Virus record (IMG/VR): IMGVR_UViG_3300020141_000050 | Span: 1-26,237 of that record | DNA length: 26,237 bases | DNA from: a virus | Reading direction: 5' to 3' (one strand) | Part shown: one piece after another, positions 1 to 7,428 of the stretch | Layout of the letters: the number at the start of each line of letters is the position of its first letter | Numbering within the stretch: the first letter of the stretch is position 1 | The notes under the pieces: model-generated | The model's database searches: none | Seen by the model: only the letters and a program-made list of their open reading frames with translations | Told to the model about the DNA's origin: nothing | Program-made: the position numbers and the translations under genes

Positions 1-96
1 CTGCCGCTGGTGCTGCCGCTGGTGCTGCCGCTGGTGCTGCCGCTGGTGCTGCCGCTGGTGCTGCCGCTGGTGCTGCCGCTGGTGCTGCCGCTGGTG
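1..96. repeat. 12-bp tandem repeat, 8 perfect copies, open at the left edge
   Basis: Eight exact head-to-tail copies of ctgccgctggtg fill positions 1-96, followed by a degenerate copy to about 110. Read on the minus strand they encode repeated Ala-Pro-Ala-Ala in the truncated gene starting at 304. The array continues beyond the window, so its full copy number is unknown. Identity at the DNA level, including third codon positions, suggests recent expansion by slippage. Confidence 0.95.
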
Positions 97-304
97 CTGC
101 CGCCGCTGGCTTAGGACCTCTCCAACGAGGATCATCAGGTGTTAATCCCGCATTTGGATTACGTGCCTGTTCAGTGCCGCCGTTGGCACCGGAGCCGTCG
201 TTGGCGGATAGCATGTCTTTTGAAGCGGCAATCTGGTCTGGTGTACGCAGTTCTTGCTCGTCTAGCTGTTTGAGTATATCTAAATAGTCGCGTAATGATT
301 TCAT
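1..304 (-). CDS. N-terminal part of an unidentified late protein with an Ala/Pro repeat (truncated by window)
   Basis: An open frame read leftward from the ATG at 304 has no stop before the window edge. It starts MKSLRDYLDILKQLDEQ, continues through a polar stretch, and from about residue 67 becomes an (A-P-A-A)n repeat. The start lies one base after the TAA of the 951-aa gene (306-308), so the two genes are coupled in one leftward unit; a GGA-containing stretch about 8 nt upstream may serve as ribosome-binding site. The MKS-aromatic/Leu-x-x-Tyr-Leu beginning resembles that of the 184-aa protein at 6351-6905. I do not recognise the family. An Ala/Pro repeat normally forms an extended linker, so a downstream domain may lie outside the window. 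Confidence 0.7.
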   Translation of the reverse strand, partial: MKSLRDYLDILKQLDEQELRTPDQIAASKDMLSANDGSGANGGTEQARNPNAGLTPDDPRWRGPKPAAAAPAAAPAAAPAAAPAAAPAAAPAAAPAAAPAA

Positions 305-305
305 A

Positions 306-3161
306 TTATTTTCCAAAGTTAATTTTTGACATGATGTCTTTCATAGTATCTGTTTGGCTTTGTTGCGGAGCTTGGTTGCCGCTCATGCCTTTCATCATAC
401 CACTCATCATATCGCGTGGGTTCATTTGTCCACCAGGAAACTGTATGTTCTGATTAGGAACCTTATTGGCTAGTGTACCTATCTTACCTTGCATTTTAGT
501 CATCATGCCTTGAGGATCTGAAAGGTCAAAATCTGTTTCTGTATCGTCGGCACCAAATGCTGGCAATTTAAAATTCATGCCTTTTGCTTGGGCCATTGCA
601 TCGCCATAGCTAGCGGGCTGTCCATTTATTGTGCCTGAACTGGTATTTGACTGTGTAAATTTAGTATTAGGATTTTTTTGAATATCACCAAGTTGTCCAT
701 GTATGCCTGCCATCATATTGTCAAAGTCAGGCATGCCGTTACCAGCTTCTTCAACTTCAACTTCAGGTTGTACTTGTCCTGGAACTCCAGCTAGACGTTT
801 AATTGCCATTAGCTGATGCGAGTCGCCGTTACTACTATCCTTGGAATCGATAAACTTAATTATTTTCATTAATTCTTCAGGATGTGCTTGGCCAAATTCG
901 CCGTCTTCAAATGCTTTCTTAACTTTAATTTTAACACGAGTTCCGCCTAGTGGGAAATTGTTTTCATCTCTATTATAGAAACCGCTAATGTATTTTAGCA
1001 TACCTTGCAATCCAGAGTCAGCTGGATCTTCAAGACCGAATTGCGTAGGACTCATCCCACATTCTTCAATTGCGTCATGTAAGGTCATTTCTCTGTGGCC
1101 AAAGTCTAATTTAGTATCGCCTTTTGCGCCGGCCTTAACAGCCTTGGCAATTGCCATTTTAATACCTCGATGTGCCAAGTGTTTAGCTTGACTGTGTCCT
1201 GTATGTACAGCGCCGCTCTTATCTTTGATATTACCTGGAGTCTTTGTATAAGGGCCGTCAAACGGAGGATCTTCTTCAGTTTCTGCTACTGGAGCAGGTG
1301 CTGCAGCAGGAGGTGCTTCTGGAGCAGGTGCTGCAGCAGGAGGTGCTTCTGGAGCAGGTGCGGCTGGAGGCGCGGCTTCTGGAGCAGGAGGCGGTGCTTG
1401 TTCTTCTCCACTACCTGATCCAAAATCTAACTGTGCAGCAACTTCTGGATCTCTTTCTTGTACATAATCTTGTATAATTGAACGTACATCTAAGTTAGGA
1501 TCTAAATCTTGTAATGCGGTAAAGAGATGATTTGTCAGCTCTGCTGAATCGTCACTTCCAAAGTCTGTTTGGTCAATAAAACCTTTTAATGTATCGACTG
1601 CTGATCCAGCAGGTAATTCTTGACTTAGTACTTCGCCATTAAACTTCTCTATAGCATTAGATTGAACTTGTGGATCTTTACTGAATAAACTGTCTTCCAC
1701 ATCGCCGCTATCAAATGCTTCGTCGTGAATGCGATTTATGAATGATTCGTAAGCGCCGTCAACATCTAACCCTTGTCCCGGGTTTAATGCTTCGTCTTTT
1801 AAGTTGCCTTCATCTTTAGCACGTTGTAGCATAGCGATACGATCTCCGTATCCTTTAGTACCAGATTTAATATTTGCGGCATCTGCTTTATCGCCATAGC
1901 TAGCATGTTTCAAATGCTTTAATGTAGTCTTGGCTTGATGGCTGTGAGGACTGTCTTCTTCATCTCCGACACTTTCACGTTCCATACGATCATTATAATC
2001 GTTTGCCATTCTTTCGTCTTTATCAGCTAATGCCTTAAGTCTTGCTTTAGCAGATTCGTCGCCGGCTTTAGCTTTTCTTTCTAAATCTGCTTTCTGACTA
2101 GCTTTTAATTCTCTGCGATGTTGAGCGTCCACTGAGTTTGGATTATAACCGTCACCTAAAATATCATCAACACCAAGTTCTAAAACTTCTAACTGTGACT
2201 CATCTACAAACTTATAAATGTATGGGAATACTGATTTTAATTCTTCGTTGAATGTGCGTACTGTTAATCTATCAATTAAATCATTCTGTATTTCTTCAGG
2301 AATCATCTGCTCCTCAGTTGCTTCGAATGATTCAACAAATGACTCATAATATGCCGCACGTTGTAGCTTGTGAATAGTTTCTTTAATTTGTTCAATGCGG
2401 TCAATAACTTTACCTGTTACAGTTCCCATTGCTTCACTAATCTGATCCTGACGGCTAACATAGCCTTTAAACTTGCGTAGGTGTGCTAGTTCTTCGCTTA
2501 GACTGCTAATGTGTTTACCAATAGGATCGTAAGGAGTACCGCCATGTTTAATGTGTTCTGCTAAGGCGCGAGCACCATTTAAATGTTTGAAAGGATATTT
2601 AAAACGTTCACCATCTGCGTTTTCAATGTAAATGCTTTCAATATGCATTGTACGTCCAGCGGCCAGTTCTAAGTTAACTGGTGCTGTGTGTTTGACAACT
2701 AGTCTAGCGTTCTCGCCCAGGTCTTGGTAGCTAATTTTATTAGTACCGTACATCTTGCTTTCCATCATAGGTTCTTCCTTGCGTTTTGCTTGAAATCCGT
2801 AATCACGTTTATCCAATTCGCTCTTGCCAATATTTTGTACATCGAAGTTTAGTAAACGATTTCTAGCAAATTTTCTAAATCCGCGGATAAAGCGATATGC
2901 TCCGCCGTGAATGTCGTTGTTGTTGTCTACTAAGTCGCCGCCGATTTGTACGACAACTCCGTCGTCAGAGTCTAAAGTAATAGCAATAGTTCCTAGGGTT
3001 TTACCAGCTTCTTTGTATTGAAATTCAAAGAATCTAGCCTTAGGAATATCTTCCTTTTTACTTAATACATTGCCTTCTTCATCCCCGAATTCAATGTCAG
3101 AAAATCGGGTTTGTATCTTTCCGTAAAGGTCTTGAGCTATTTTATCTAAATTGGCGTTCAT
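306..3161 (-). CDS. 951-aa conserved marine-phage-type late protein of unknown function
   Basis: A large soluble protein with no signal peptide or membrane segment. Residues about 1-290 form a mixed alpha/beta region with motifs such as KMYGTNKISYQDLG and GERFKYPFKHLNGARALAEH; I recall similar blocks in uncharacterised proteins of marine T4-like phages, but no function is known to me. Residues about 330-480 are highly charged and helical (many Lys, Asp, Glu). An Ala/Pro linker of repeated EAPPAAAPAP units follows at about 585-625, then a compact domain (about 630-800) and a Met/Gly/Gln-rich tail. Its start is 7 nt beyond the terminase stop. A late-promoter box (3166-3173) ends 4 nt before the ATG and no Shine-Dalgarno is visible. 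Its place behind the terminase, in a late-promoter unit, suggests a virion or assembly role, but this is inference. Confidence 0.85.
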   Translation of the reverse strand: MNANLDKIAQDLYGKIQTRFSDIEFGDEEGNVLSKKEDIPKARFFEFQYKEAGKTLGTIAITLDSDDGVVVQIGGDLVDNNNDIHGGAYRFIRGFRKFARNRLLNFDVQNIGKSELDKRDYGFQAKRKEEPMMESKMYGTNKISYQDLGENARLVVKHTAPVNLELAAGRTMHIESIYIENADGERFKYPFKHLNGARALAEHIKHGGTPYDPIGKHISSLSEELAHLRKFKGYVSRQDQISEAMGTVTGKVIDRIEQIKETIHKLQRAAYYESFVESFEATEEQMIPEEIQNDLIDRLTVRTFNEELKSVFPYIYKFVDESQLEVLELGVDDILGDGYNPNSVDAQHRRELKASQKADLERKAKAGDESAKARLKALADKDERMANDYNDRMERESVGDEEDSPHSHQAKTTLKHLKHASYGDKADAANIKSGTKGYGDRIAMLQRAKDEGNLKDEALNPGQGLDVDGAYESFINRIHDEAFDSGDVEDSLFSKDPQVQSNAIEKFNGEVLSQELPAGSAVDTLKGFIDQTDFGSDDSAELTNHLFTALQDLDPNLDVRSIIQDYVQERDPEVAAQLDFGSGSGEEQAPPPAPEAAPPAAPAPEAPPAAAPAPEAPPAAAPAPVAETEEDPPFDGPYTKTPGNIKDKSGAVHTGHSQAKHLAHRGIKMAIAKAVKAGAKGDTKLDFGHREMTLHDAIEECGMSPTQFGLEDPADSGLQGMLKYISGFYNRDENNFPLGGTRVKIKVKKAFEDGEFGQAHPEELMKIIKFIDSKDSSNGDSHQLMAIKRLAGVPGQVQPEVEVEEAGNGMPDFDNMMAGIHGQLGDIQKNPNTKFTQSNTSSGTINGQPASYGDAMAQAKGMNFKLPAFGADDTETDFDLSDPQGMMTKMQGKIGTLANKVPNQNIQFPGGQMNPRDMMSGMMKGMSGNQAPQQSQTDTMKDIMSKINFGK
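1291..1380. repeat. 30-bp tandem repeat inside the 951-aa gene
   Basis: Positions 1291-1320 and 1321-1350 are identical 30-bp units; 1351-1380 is a third diverged unit and the first bases of a fourth follow to about 1394. On the minus strand each unit encodes the ten residues EAPPAAAPAP or a variant. It is a flexible interdomain linker, not an intergenic element. Confidence 0.9.
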
Positions 3162-3165
3162 GATA

Positions 3166-3173
3166 TATTTATG
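3166..3173 (-). promoter_or_regulatory. T4-type late promoter box CATAAATA for the 951-aa gene
   Basis: The minus strand reads CATAAATA, 7 of 8 to the T4 late -10 box TATAAATA and a full match to the NATAAATA form known in cyanophages. It overlaps the terminase stop codon (3169-3171) and ends 4 nt before the ATG at 3161. Transcription normally begins about 5-6 nt after the box, which would put the start at or within the start codon. Confidence 0.65.
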
Positions 3174-4767
3174 CTACATTAGAAGAAATGAATATAGGCA
3201 TGGGTGCTTCCCAGTCGTCATCCATTCTACCGTCTACGCTCAGCAGATCAAATACTGCTGGATCCCAATCTGCTAAAATTACGCTCATTCTTATGACTAA
3301 TAGCAGGGATGAAACCAGGTCGTCGTGCTGACCTGTTTTGGCTTTAAAACTTACGCCAGAGGCAATAAATGTTTTAAGTTCGCTGATTAAAGGCTTGCTG
3401 TTCAGTTTCATTTTATCTTGTTCGATTAAAAACTTCAATCGACTACAAGCAGAAATCTTACTGCCAAACGTGGTATTAAACCCTTTTCTAAACTTGCGAA
3501 CATGTCCTTTACGTACCGGCTCGCTAACAAATAATCCTGGAAAAGTTTCCTCTCCCAAGTCGGCAATTACAATCAAAGCACTTTCGCCCACAGTGTTATT
3601 CTCAACACTCCAGTAAATGCTGTTAGGATATCCTTCACCAATTTCAGCATCAATATACTTTAAAATGTCTCTGAATATCTTAACTTGCCCTTGGATTTGT
3701 GTCAGATTGTGTTGCCATTCTCCAACTTGTTCCATACTAGGTAATTCAAATACTTCGATAGCGGCATAGTCTCCGCCTGTGCCTAAACTAGGATCTAATC
3801 CTATTAGATACAAATTTCCAGGAGTTGGCTTCTTATACCAACGTACTTGTCCTAATCGTTCTTTGGGTTCTCGACCTACTAGTTCGCTTAGTTTAATACT
3901 GTTAACTAAGGTCTCGTCATAGACTAAGAATTCGCAACCGTATTCACGACGGAAGCGTTCTTCCCCAATACGACCCATCTCAGTTTTTCGCCAATCGTCA
4001 TCACGATCTGGATGTTCATGCCACTCTGCACGGAATCCGTGGAATCCGTTACGGCCTAAGCCGTCTGTACTTTCGTTACCGTGTTCATCAAATTTGTCTT
4101 GGCTTTCTTTCCAAACGTTGGCAAAGGTATCTTCGTCACTGTTCGGTGTACTTGTAATAATTGCGCGGCCACCAGTTGCCAGTGTTGGCGATATTGAGGT
4201 CCAAAATTCTTCAGCAATGTTAGGTTGTACAAAGGCAAACTCGTCGCAATATAGTAAGGATATTGACATACCACGGCCTGTTGTGCCGGTAGTTGTCTGA
4301 CTTACAATACGCGATCCGTTATCAAATTCTATACTGCCTTTATTGTAGCTAACTACCCCGCAACGTATGTGATTAGGGCAAAGTTCGTATCCGTAACGAA
4401 TACGTTGCATAATTTCCTGAGCACCTGTATATTTGTGGGCCGCTACTAGAATAGTTTGATCTGGATGGAACATAGCAAACCATAACAAATATGCACTAGC
4501 ACACGTTGTCTTGCCGCTTTGTCGAGGTAACATATTAATGTTAAATCGGAAATCGTGATAACTGTGTAGCAACCCTTCTTGATATTCATACGGCTCGAAT
4601 AATAATTTGCCTTTGACAGGGTGTTGAATGTAGAAAAAATTCTGTGCGAAATGTAAGTAACCTGTATCGCTATTAGAACAGGCTAATAAGTCCTGAACTG
4701 CCTGTTCGGAGAAGGTTTCTTTTGTGTGCGCCTTTTTAGTTAGTACGCCGTCTAAACTTTTTGCCAT
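3169..4767 (-). CDS. gp17: Terminase large subunit (T4 gp17 family)
   Basis: This is the ATPase-nuclease motor that packages DNA into proheads. The 532-residue length is near that of T4 gp17 (610). The N-terminal ATPase shows Walker A PRQSGKTT at 81-88, Walker B LLYCDE at 171-176 with catalytic Glu176, and a likely coupling motif TSTPNS at 205-210. The C-terminal RNase H-like nuclease shows the expected acidic residues: D325 in GLDPSLGTGGDYA, E389 in SVENNTVGES, and D482-D483 in HDDLVSS. No intein or truncation is seen. The ATG at 4767 follows a late-type box TGTAAATA by 5 nt with no Shine-Dalgarno, and the unit is insulated upstream by a terminator at 4782-4808. The 951-aa gene follows after 7 nt. 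Unlike T4, it is separated from gp16 by three extra genes. Confidence 0.97.
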   Translation of the reverse strand: MAKSLDGVLTKKAHTKETFSEQAVQDLLACSNSDTGYLHFAQNFFYIQHPVKGKLLFEPYEYQEGLLHSYHDFRFNINMLPRQSGKTTCASAYLLWFAMFHPDQTILVAAHKYTGAQEIMQRIRYGYELCPNHIRCGVVSYNKGSIEFDNGSRIVSQTTTGTTGRGMSISLLYCDEFAFVQPNIAEEFWTSISPTLATGGRAIITSTPNSDEDTFANVWKESQDKFDEHGNESTDGLGRNGFHGFRAEWHEHPDRDDDWRKTEMGRIGEERFRREYGCEFLVYDETLVNSIKLSELVGREPKERLGQVRWYKKPTPGNLYLIGLDPSLGTGGDYAAIEVFELPSMEQVGEWQHNLTQIQGQVKIFRDILKYIDAEIGEGYPNSIYWSVENNTVGESALIVIADLGEETFPGLFVSEPVRKGHVRKFRKGFNTTFGSKISACSRLKFLIEQDKMKLNSKPLISELKTFIASGVSFKAKTGQHDDLVSSLLLVIRMSVILADWDPAVFDLLSVDGRMDDDWEAPMPIFISSNVA

Positions 4768-4772
4768 ATACT

Positions 4773-4780
4773 TATTTACA
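4773..4780 (-). promoter_or_regulatory. Late-promoter-like box TGTAAATA for gp17
   Basis: TGTAAATA on the minus strand is 7 of 8 to TATAAATA. It ends 5 nt before the gp17 ATG and begins 2 nt after the T-run of the preceding terminator. No Shine-Dalgarno lies between the box and the ATG. Confidence 0.55.
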
Positions 4781-4781
4781 T

Positions 4782-4808
4782 AAAAAAAGCACCCCAGAGG
4801 GTGCTTTT
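4782..4808 (-). terminator. Intrinsic terminator after the 313-aa gene
   Basis: A GC-rich stem GCACCC/GGGTGC (4789-4794 with 4799-4804) and a 4-nt loop are flanked by an A/T pair extension. On the minus strand the hairpin is followed by seven T residues (4788-4782). It lies about 30 nt beyond the stop at 4840, ending the unit that begins upstream of the 184-aa gene. The opposite strand has only four T residues, so leftward termination is the likelier function. Confidence 0.85.
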
Positions 4809-4839
4809 AGGTAGAGTCTTAATCACGCTAACTTTACTA

Positions 4840-5781
4840 TTATTGTTTTGGAAAGCGCGGTTCTTCTGGACGGCGTGCAGCATTTGCTTGTGCCGCTCTG
4901 TCACGCAGGCTACCTGGACGAGTGTTAGGATTTCCAGGTGCTGTTTGTCTACTAATGGTAGGATTGCCAACAACTGCGGCACTAGGAACTTCAGGAGTCT
5001 TCATCGGACCTTGTTCTGGCTTGGTTGCAGCTTTTACTTTATACTTGCCACAATATTTAAAAGTTTTAATACCCTTCTTACGGGCAATTTCGATGGCTTT
5101 TTCTTTGCTACCCGCTTTAATTTCTGGAATGCCGCCGGCTTCTTTAATGACATCTGTTCCAGCAATTTCTCTCATACGGTCAATTCCTTCTGTACTAGGA
5201 ATCAATTGCTCGTCTTCTTTAACTGGAGCAAACGTTGGTTTACCGTCTGGCGTTACTACACTGCCGGTTCCCATGCCTGGAGCATTGAACCATGGATCAC
5301 TTGTCTTCCCGCCTTGTTCTGGAACATTGACAATCTGGCACCAATCAAACTCAGGGCACTCTGCTTTCCTGGCCATAGCATACGCGGCATTGAATGTTTT
5401 TTGTGCCATAATCTGTGCTTTAACTTCTGGACCACATTTTTCTTCTGGACTAGGAGTCGGTTCAGGGACAACGTCTGGTAACGGTTCTGGTTTAATATCA
5501 GGTTGATCTGCTACAGGAGTTACTACTGGTTCTTCTGGTTTGTTATCTGGAGTTGGAGCAGGAGTCGGTGCTGGTGCGTCTGCGGGGCCGTACTTAACGT
5601 TCCAGATTTCTCCCGAGCCACTGCGAACAACGTTACCTTCGCCGTCAGTCATAGCTGATAAGATTTTTTGACCATTGCGTGGATCAATATCGCCAATTTT
5701 AAGATCTTCGGTTAATTGCGATGGATTAATAGCTTCTAGTTTTGCTACCAGAGCGCGGTATTGGTCTACTGCTGATGTCAT
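4840..5781 (-). CDS. 313-aa proline-rich late protein of unknown function
   Basis: The start at 5781 is preferred over an in-frame ATG at 5826 because AAGGA lies 9 nt upstream and the longer form would overlap the preceding gene. Residues 1-65 are a small polar domain. Residues 68-113 are a Pro/Glu/Ala-rich linker (APTPAPTP and related). Two stretches with the same pattern follow, FNAAYAMARKAECPEFDW at 130-147 and KAIEIARKKGIKTFKYCGKYKV at about 228-249. The second fits a short 'ARKxGxxxFxWxGKxY' motif I recall from other marine phage proteins. The C-terminus is Arg/Pro-rich and disordered. It is the last gene of a late unit (184 aa, 188 aa, this gene) that ends at the terminator at 4782-4808. 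A structural or prohead role is possible but unproven. Confidence 0.8.
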   Translation of the reverse strand: MTSAVDQYRALVAKLEAINPSQLTEDLKIGDIDPRNGQKILSAMTDGEGNVVRSGSGEIWNVKYGPADAPAPTPAPTPDNKPEEPVVTPVADQPDIKPEPLPDVVPEPTPSPEEKCGPEVKAQIMAQKTFNAAYAMARKAECPEFDWCQIVNVPEQGGKTSDPWFNAPGMGTGSVVTPDGKPTFAPVKEDEQLIPSTEGIDRMREIAGTDVIKEAGGIPEIKAGSKEKAIEIARKKGIKTFKYCGKYKVKAATKPEQGPMKTPEVPSAAVVGNPTISRQTAPGNPNTRPGSLRDRAAQANAARRPEEPRFPKQ

Positions 5782-5782
5782 A

Positions 5783-6349
5783 TTATCTTCCTTTAACTTC
5801 CTGGTAGTGTTGTGATAAACGATCAATTAATGTTTCACGTAAACCATTACTGCCTGATATCGACACACCGTGACGACCCATCATACCTTTACTGGCTAAA
5901 TCATTGCCTGTTGGGAGTACATCTTTAACAGGTTTAATTTCAGTATTTGGTTGTGTAGTTGCAACGCCAAAGCCACCATCGAATGTTTCATCCGCAAATG
6001 GTAATTCGATTTCGCCTACGTCCCCCGGGGCACCAATAATTAATTCGTCACCTGGCATGTCAATTTCGTCAGAGCCGTTGCCATTTTCTATGTTGCCTAA
6101 AATATCCATTAGATCGCGGATTCCGCCTGCGCCGCTTCCGTTAATGCTAACGTTCATTGTTAGTGAATCGCTTTGCTTAGGTGCGCTGTGCATCATGTCG
6201 CCTGGCATGTCCATGCCACACTCTTCAACAGCGCCGGGCATCATGCCGTCGCCGCATTCTTCTACTGGAACTTCTGGGCCGCTAGGAGGAGCCATCTGGG
6301 CACCTTCTTCGATAGCTGTCATTTTAGCAATTAGTGATTTTAAATCCAT
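5783..6349 (-). CDS. 188-aa late protein of unknown function
   Basis: An acidic, Gly/Met/Pro-rich protein, probably largely disordered. It opens MDLKSLIAKMTAIEEG, then has repeated short blocks (VEECGDGMMPG, VEECGMDMPGD, IDMPGDE). A helical patch, GIRDLMDILGNIENG, lies near residue 75, and the basic C-terminus (about 165-188, LRETLIDRLSQHYQEVKGR) is predicted helical by inspection. The ribosome-binding site AAGGA lies 8 nt before the ATG. The gene starts 1 nt after the stop of the 184-aa gene and its own stop is 1 nt before the start of the 313-aa gene, so all three should be co-translated. I cannot assign a family. Small acidic proteins at this position in T4-like phages are often prohead core or scaffold parts, but no residue here proves it. 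Confidence 0.75.
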   Translation of the reverse strand: MDLKSLIAKMTAIEEGAQMAPPSGPEVPVEECGDGMMPGAVEECGMDMPGDMMHSAPKQSDSLTMNVSINGSGAGGIRDLMDILGNIENGNGSDEIDMPGDELIIGAPGDVGEIELPFADETFDGGFGVATTQPNTEIKPVKDVLPTGNDLASKGMMGRHGVSISGSNGLRETLIDRLSQHYQEVKGR

Positions 6350-6350
6350 T

Positions 6351-6905
6351 TTATTTTCCTTTTTTCTTAGCTTTTTCAGCAGGAACAGATTTAGCTAGAA
6401 TTTCATCATTAACGCCTTTATACTGTGTAAGTCCCTGGTGACCAACTTTGTTTAATTCTTTTAACATGCCCATTACATGTTTCTCGCCTACAAGTTTTTG
6501 TCCTTCTGTATTGGCTTCGTAATCTTTTGACAACAAAGATTCTCCAGATTTTTCGTTATGTTCATGGTTAAGGGCAAGTTCTGCTTCCTCATGAATATTA
6601 CGTACACGGATCTTTTCTACAACAACATGCAACTTATTAGCAACTGCTTCACGAACTTGAACACTGTTTGCTGGATAGCCAAGAGTAACATTAAAAATTG
6701 TTACACCAACATTTTCCAGCTGTGGAAAGTCTGTTTGCTTTTCTGTAATAGGAACTCCCTTGCCTTTTGAGCAAGATTCAACTTTATAGGTCGATAGTGC
6801 TTCTTTAATTTTAGGAACGCAGTCCTTCGGGCAATCGCCTGCGATTTTAATTTTAAATTCGTAGACTCGTTTGCTTTCTGTTAAGTATTCTGTAAATGAT
6901 TTCAT
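6351..6905 (-). CDS. 184-aa late protein, ferredoxin-like pattern, function unknown
   Basis: After a short amphipathic start (MKSFTEYLTESK), residues 15-110 alternate predicted strands and helices: YEFKIKIAGD, then a helix VPKIKEALSTY, a strand VGVTIFNVTLGYP, and a helix VQVREAVANKL. This beta-alpha-beta order resembles a small ferredoxin-like domain. The remainder is a charged tail ending in a Lys-rich segment. The N-terminal LTE-S is similar to sites cut by T4 prohead protease (Leu/Ile-x-Glu), hinting at a prohead protein, but this is weak. AGGAT precedes the ATG by about 7 nt, and a late promoter box (6924-6931) lies 18 nt upstream. It is the first gene of a three-gene late unit. Confidence 0.78.
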   Translation of the reverse strand: MKSFTEYLTESKRVYEFKIKIAGDCPKDCVPKIKEALSTYKVESCSKGKGVPITEKQTDFPQLENVGVTIFNVTLGYPANSVQVREAVANKLHVVVEKIRVRNIHEEAELALNHEHNEKSGESLLSKDYEANTEGQKLVGEKHVMGMLKELNKVGHQGLTQYKGVNDEILAKSVPAEKAKKKGK

Positions 6906-6923
6906 GTTATGATCCTGATAGTA

Positions 6924-6931
6924 TATTTATT
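6924..6931 (-). promoter_or_regulatory. T4-type late promoter box AATAAATA upstream of the 184-aa gene
   Basis: AATAAATA on the minus strand matches NATAAATA and overlaps the gp16 stop codon (6930-6932). The box is 18 nt from the ATG, leaving room for a short leader that contains the AGGAT ribosome-binding site. Confidence 0.7.
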
Positions 6932-7415
6932 ACATCTTCTTAAGTTTTTCAAGTAACGAATTGCGATCTGTAATAATTACGCCTTCGCCGTGTAAACTAA
7001 CACTATCGTCACCGCTATTAGCATCTTGATCAAGTTTGGCTTTCTTAATCTGAAGTTCTATCATCTTGAGTTTTTTGTCTAATTTGGCACTTTTTGCGTC
7101 GATTGCGTTTTTTAGCATACTACTGGCAACTTCAAATAGCCTGCTACTGTAACGTGCTTCTACATTCATGCCTAAGTCCATAATGTCGTCGTAAGCATCG
7201 ACTGCTTTCTTAGCAAGCTCATCCAGTTCGCCATCTGCCAAATCGCCTAGCCCTTTTACTTGCGGTAAAGCGGCGGCAATTTTGTCAAATTCCGACATAT
7301 CTCGCAAGAAAGCTTCGGGTTTTTCTTTTTCAGCTTTTAGCTTTTTCTTTTCTTCCTGCTTAATAACTTCTTTGCTAGCAGGCAGGTTTAAGATTTCTTC
7401 AAGTTTTTTAGTCAT
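6930..7415 (-). CDS. gp16: Terminase small subunit (T4 gp16-like)
   Basis: The small terminase recognises DNA and regulates gp17 during packaging. From the chosen start the protein is 161 residues, the same as the 164 of T4 gp16 within a few residues. It is almost entirely charged helix, with a central segment (about 65-125, including ARYSSRLFEVASSMLKNAIDAK) whose pattern fits the long coiled-coil hairpin that forms the oligomeric ring. The C-terminal GVIITDRNSLLEKLKKM resembles the gp16 tail thought to contact gp17. The ATG at 7415 is preferred over an in-frame ATG at 7451 because it leaves 13 nt after the gp4 stop with AAGGAT upstream. The longer form adds MISSAKSKDKYC, which overlaps gp4. 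Position between gp4 and the packaging genes supports the assignment, which rests on length, helicity and context more than on a signature motif. Confidence 0.75.
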   Translation of the reverse strand: MTKKLEEILNLPASKEVIKQEEKKKLKAEKEKPEAFLRDMSEFDKIAAALPQVKGLGDLADGELDELAKKAVDAYDDIMDLGMNVEARYSSRLFEVASSMLKNAIDAKSAKLDKKLKMIELQIKKAKLDQDANSGDDSVSLHGEGVIITDRNSLLEKLKKM

Positions 7416-7428
7416 ACAATACTTATCC

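Noticed and set aside
1-110. Short repeats resembling a CRISPR array
   Set aside because: Units are contiguous, 12 bp and without spacers; they encode Ala-Pro-Ala-Ala in an open frame.
988-1477. Rightward frames opposite the 951-aa gene
   Set aside because: They arise from the Ala/Pro repeat read on the other strand and overlap one another in different frames.
4801-5506. Two long rightward open frames opposite the 313-aa and gp17-side genes
   Set aside because: They lie antisense to a well-supported gene, have no ribosome-binding site, and their composition (Cys/Phe/Trp or Pro/Ser-rich) is typical of shadow frames.
5782-5826. Upstream ATG extending the 313-aa protein by 15 residues
   Set aside because: It overlaps the end of the 188-aa gene, while the ATG at 5781 has AAGGA at proper distance.
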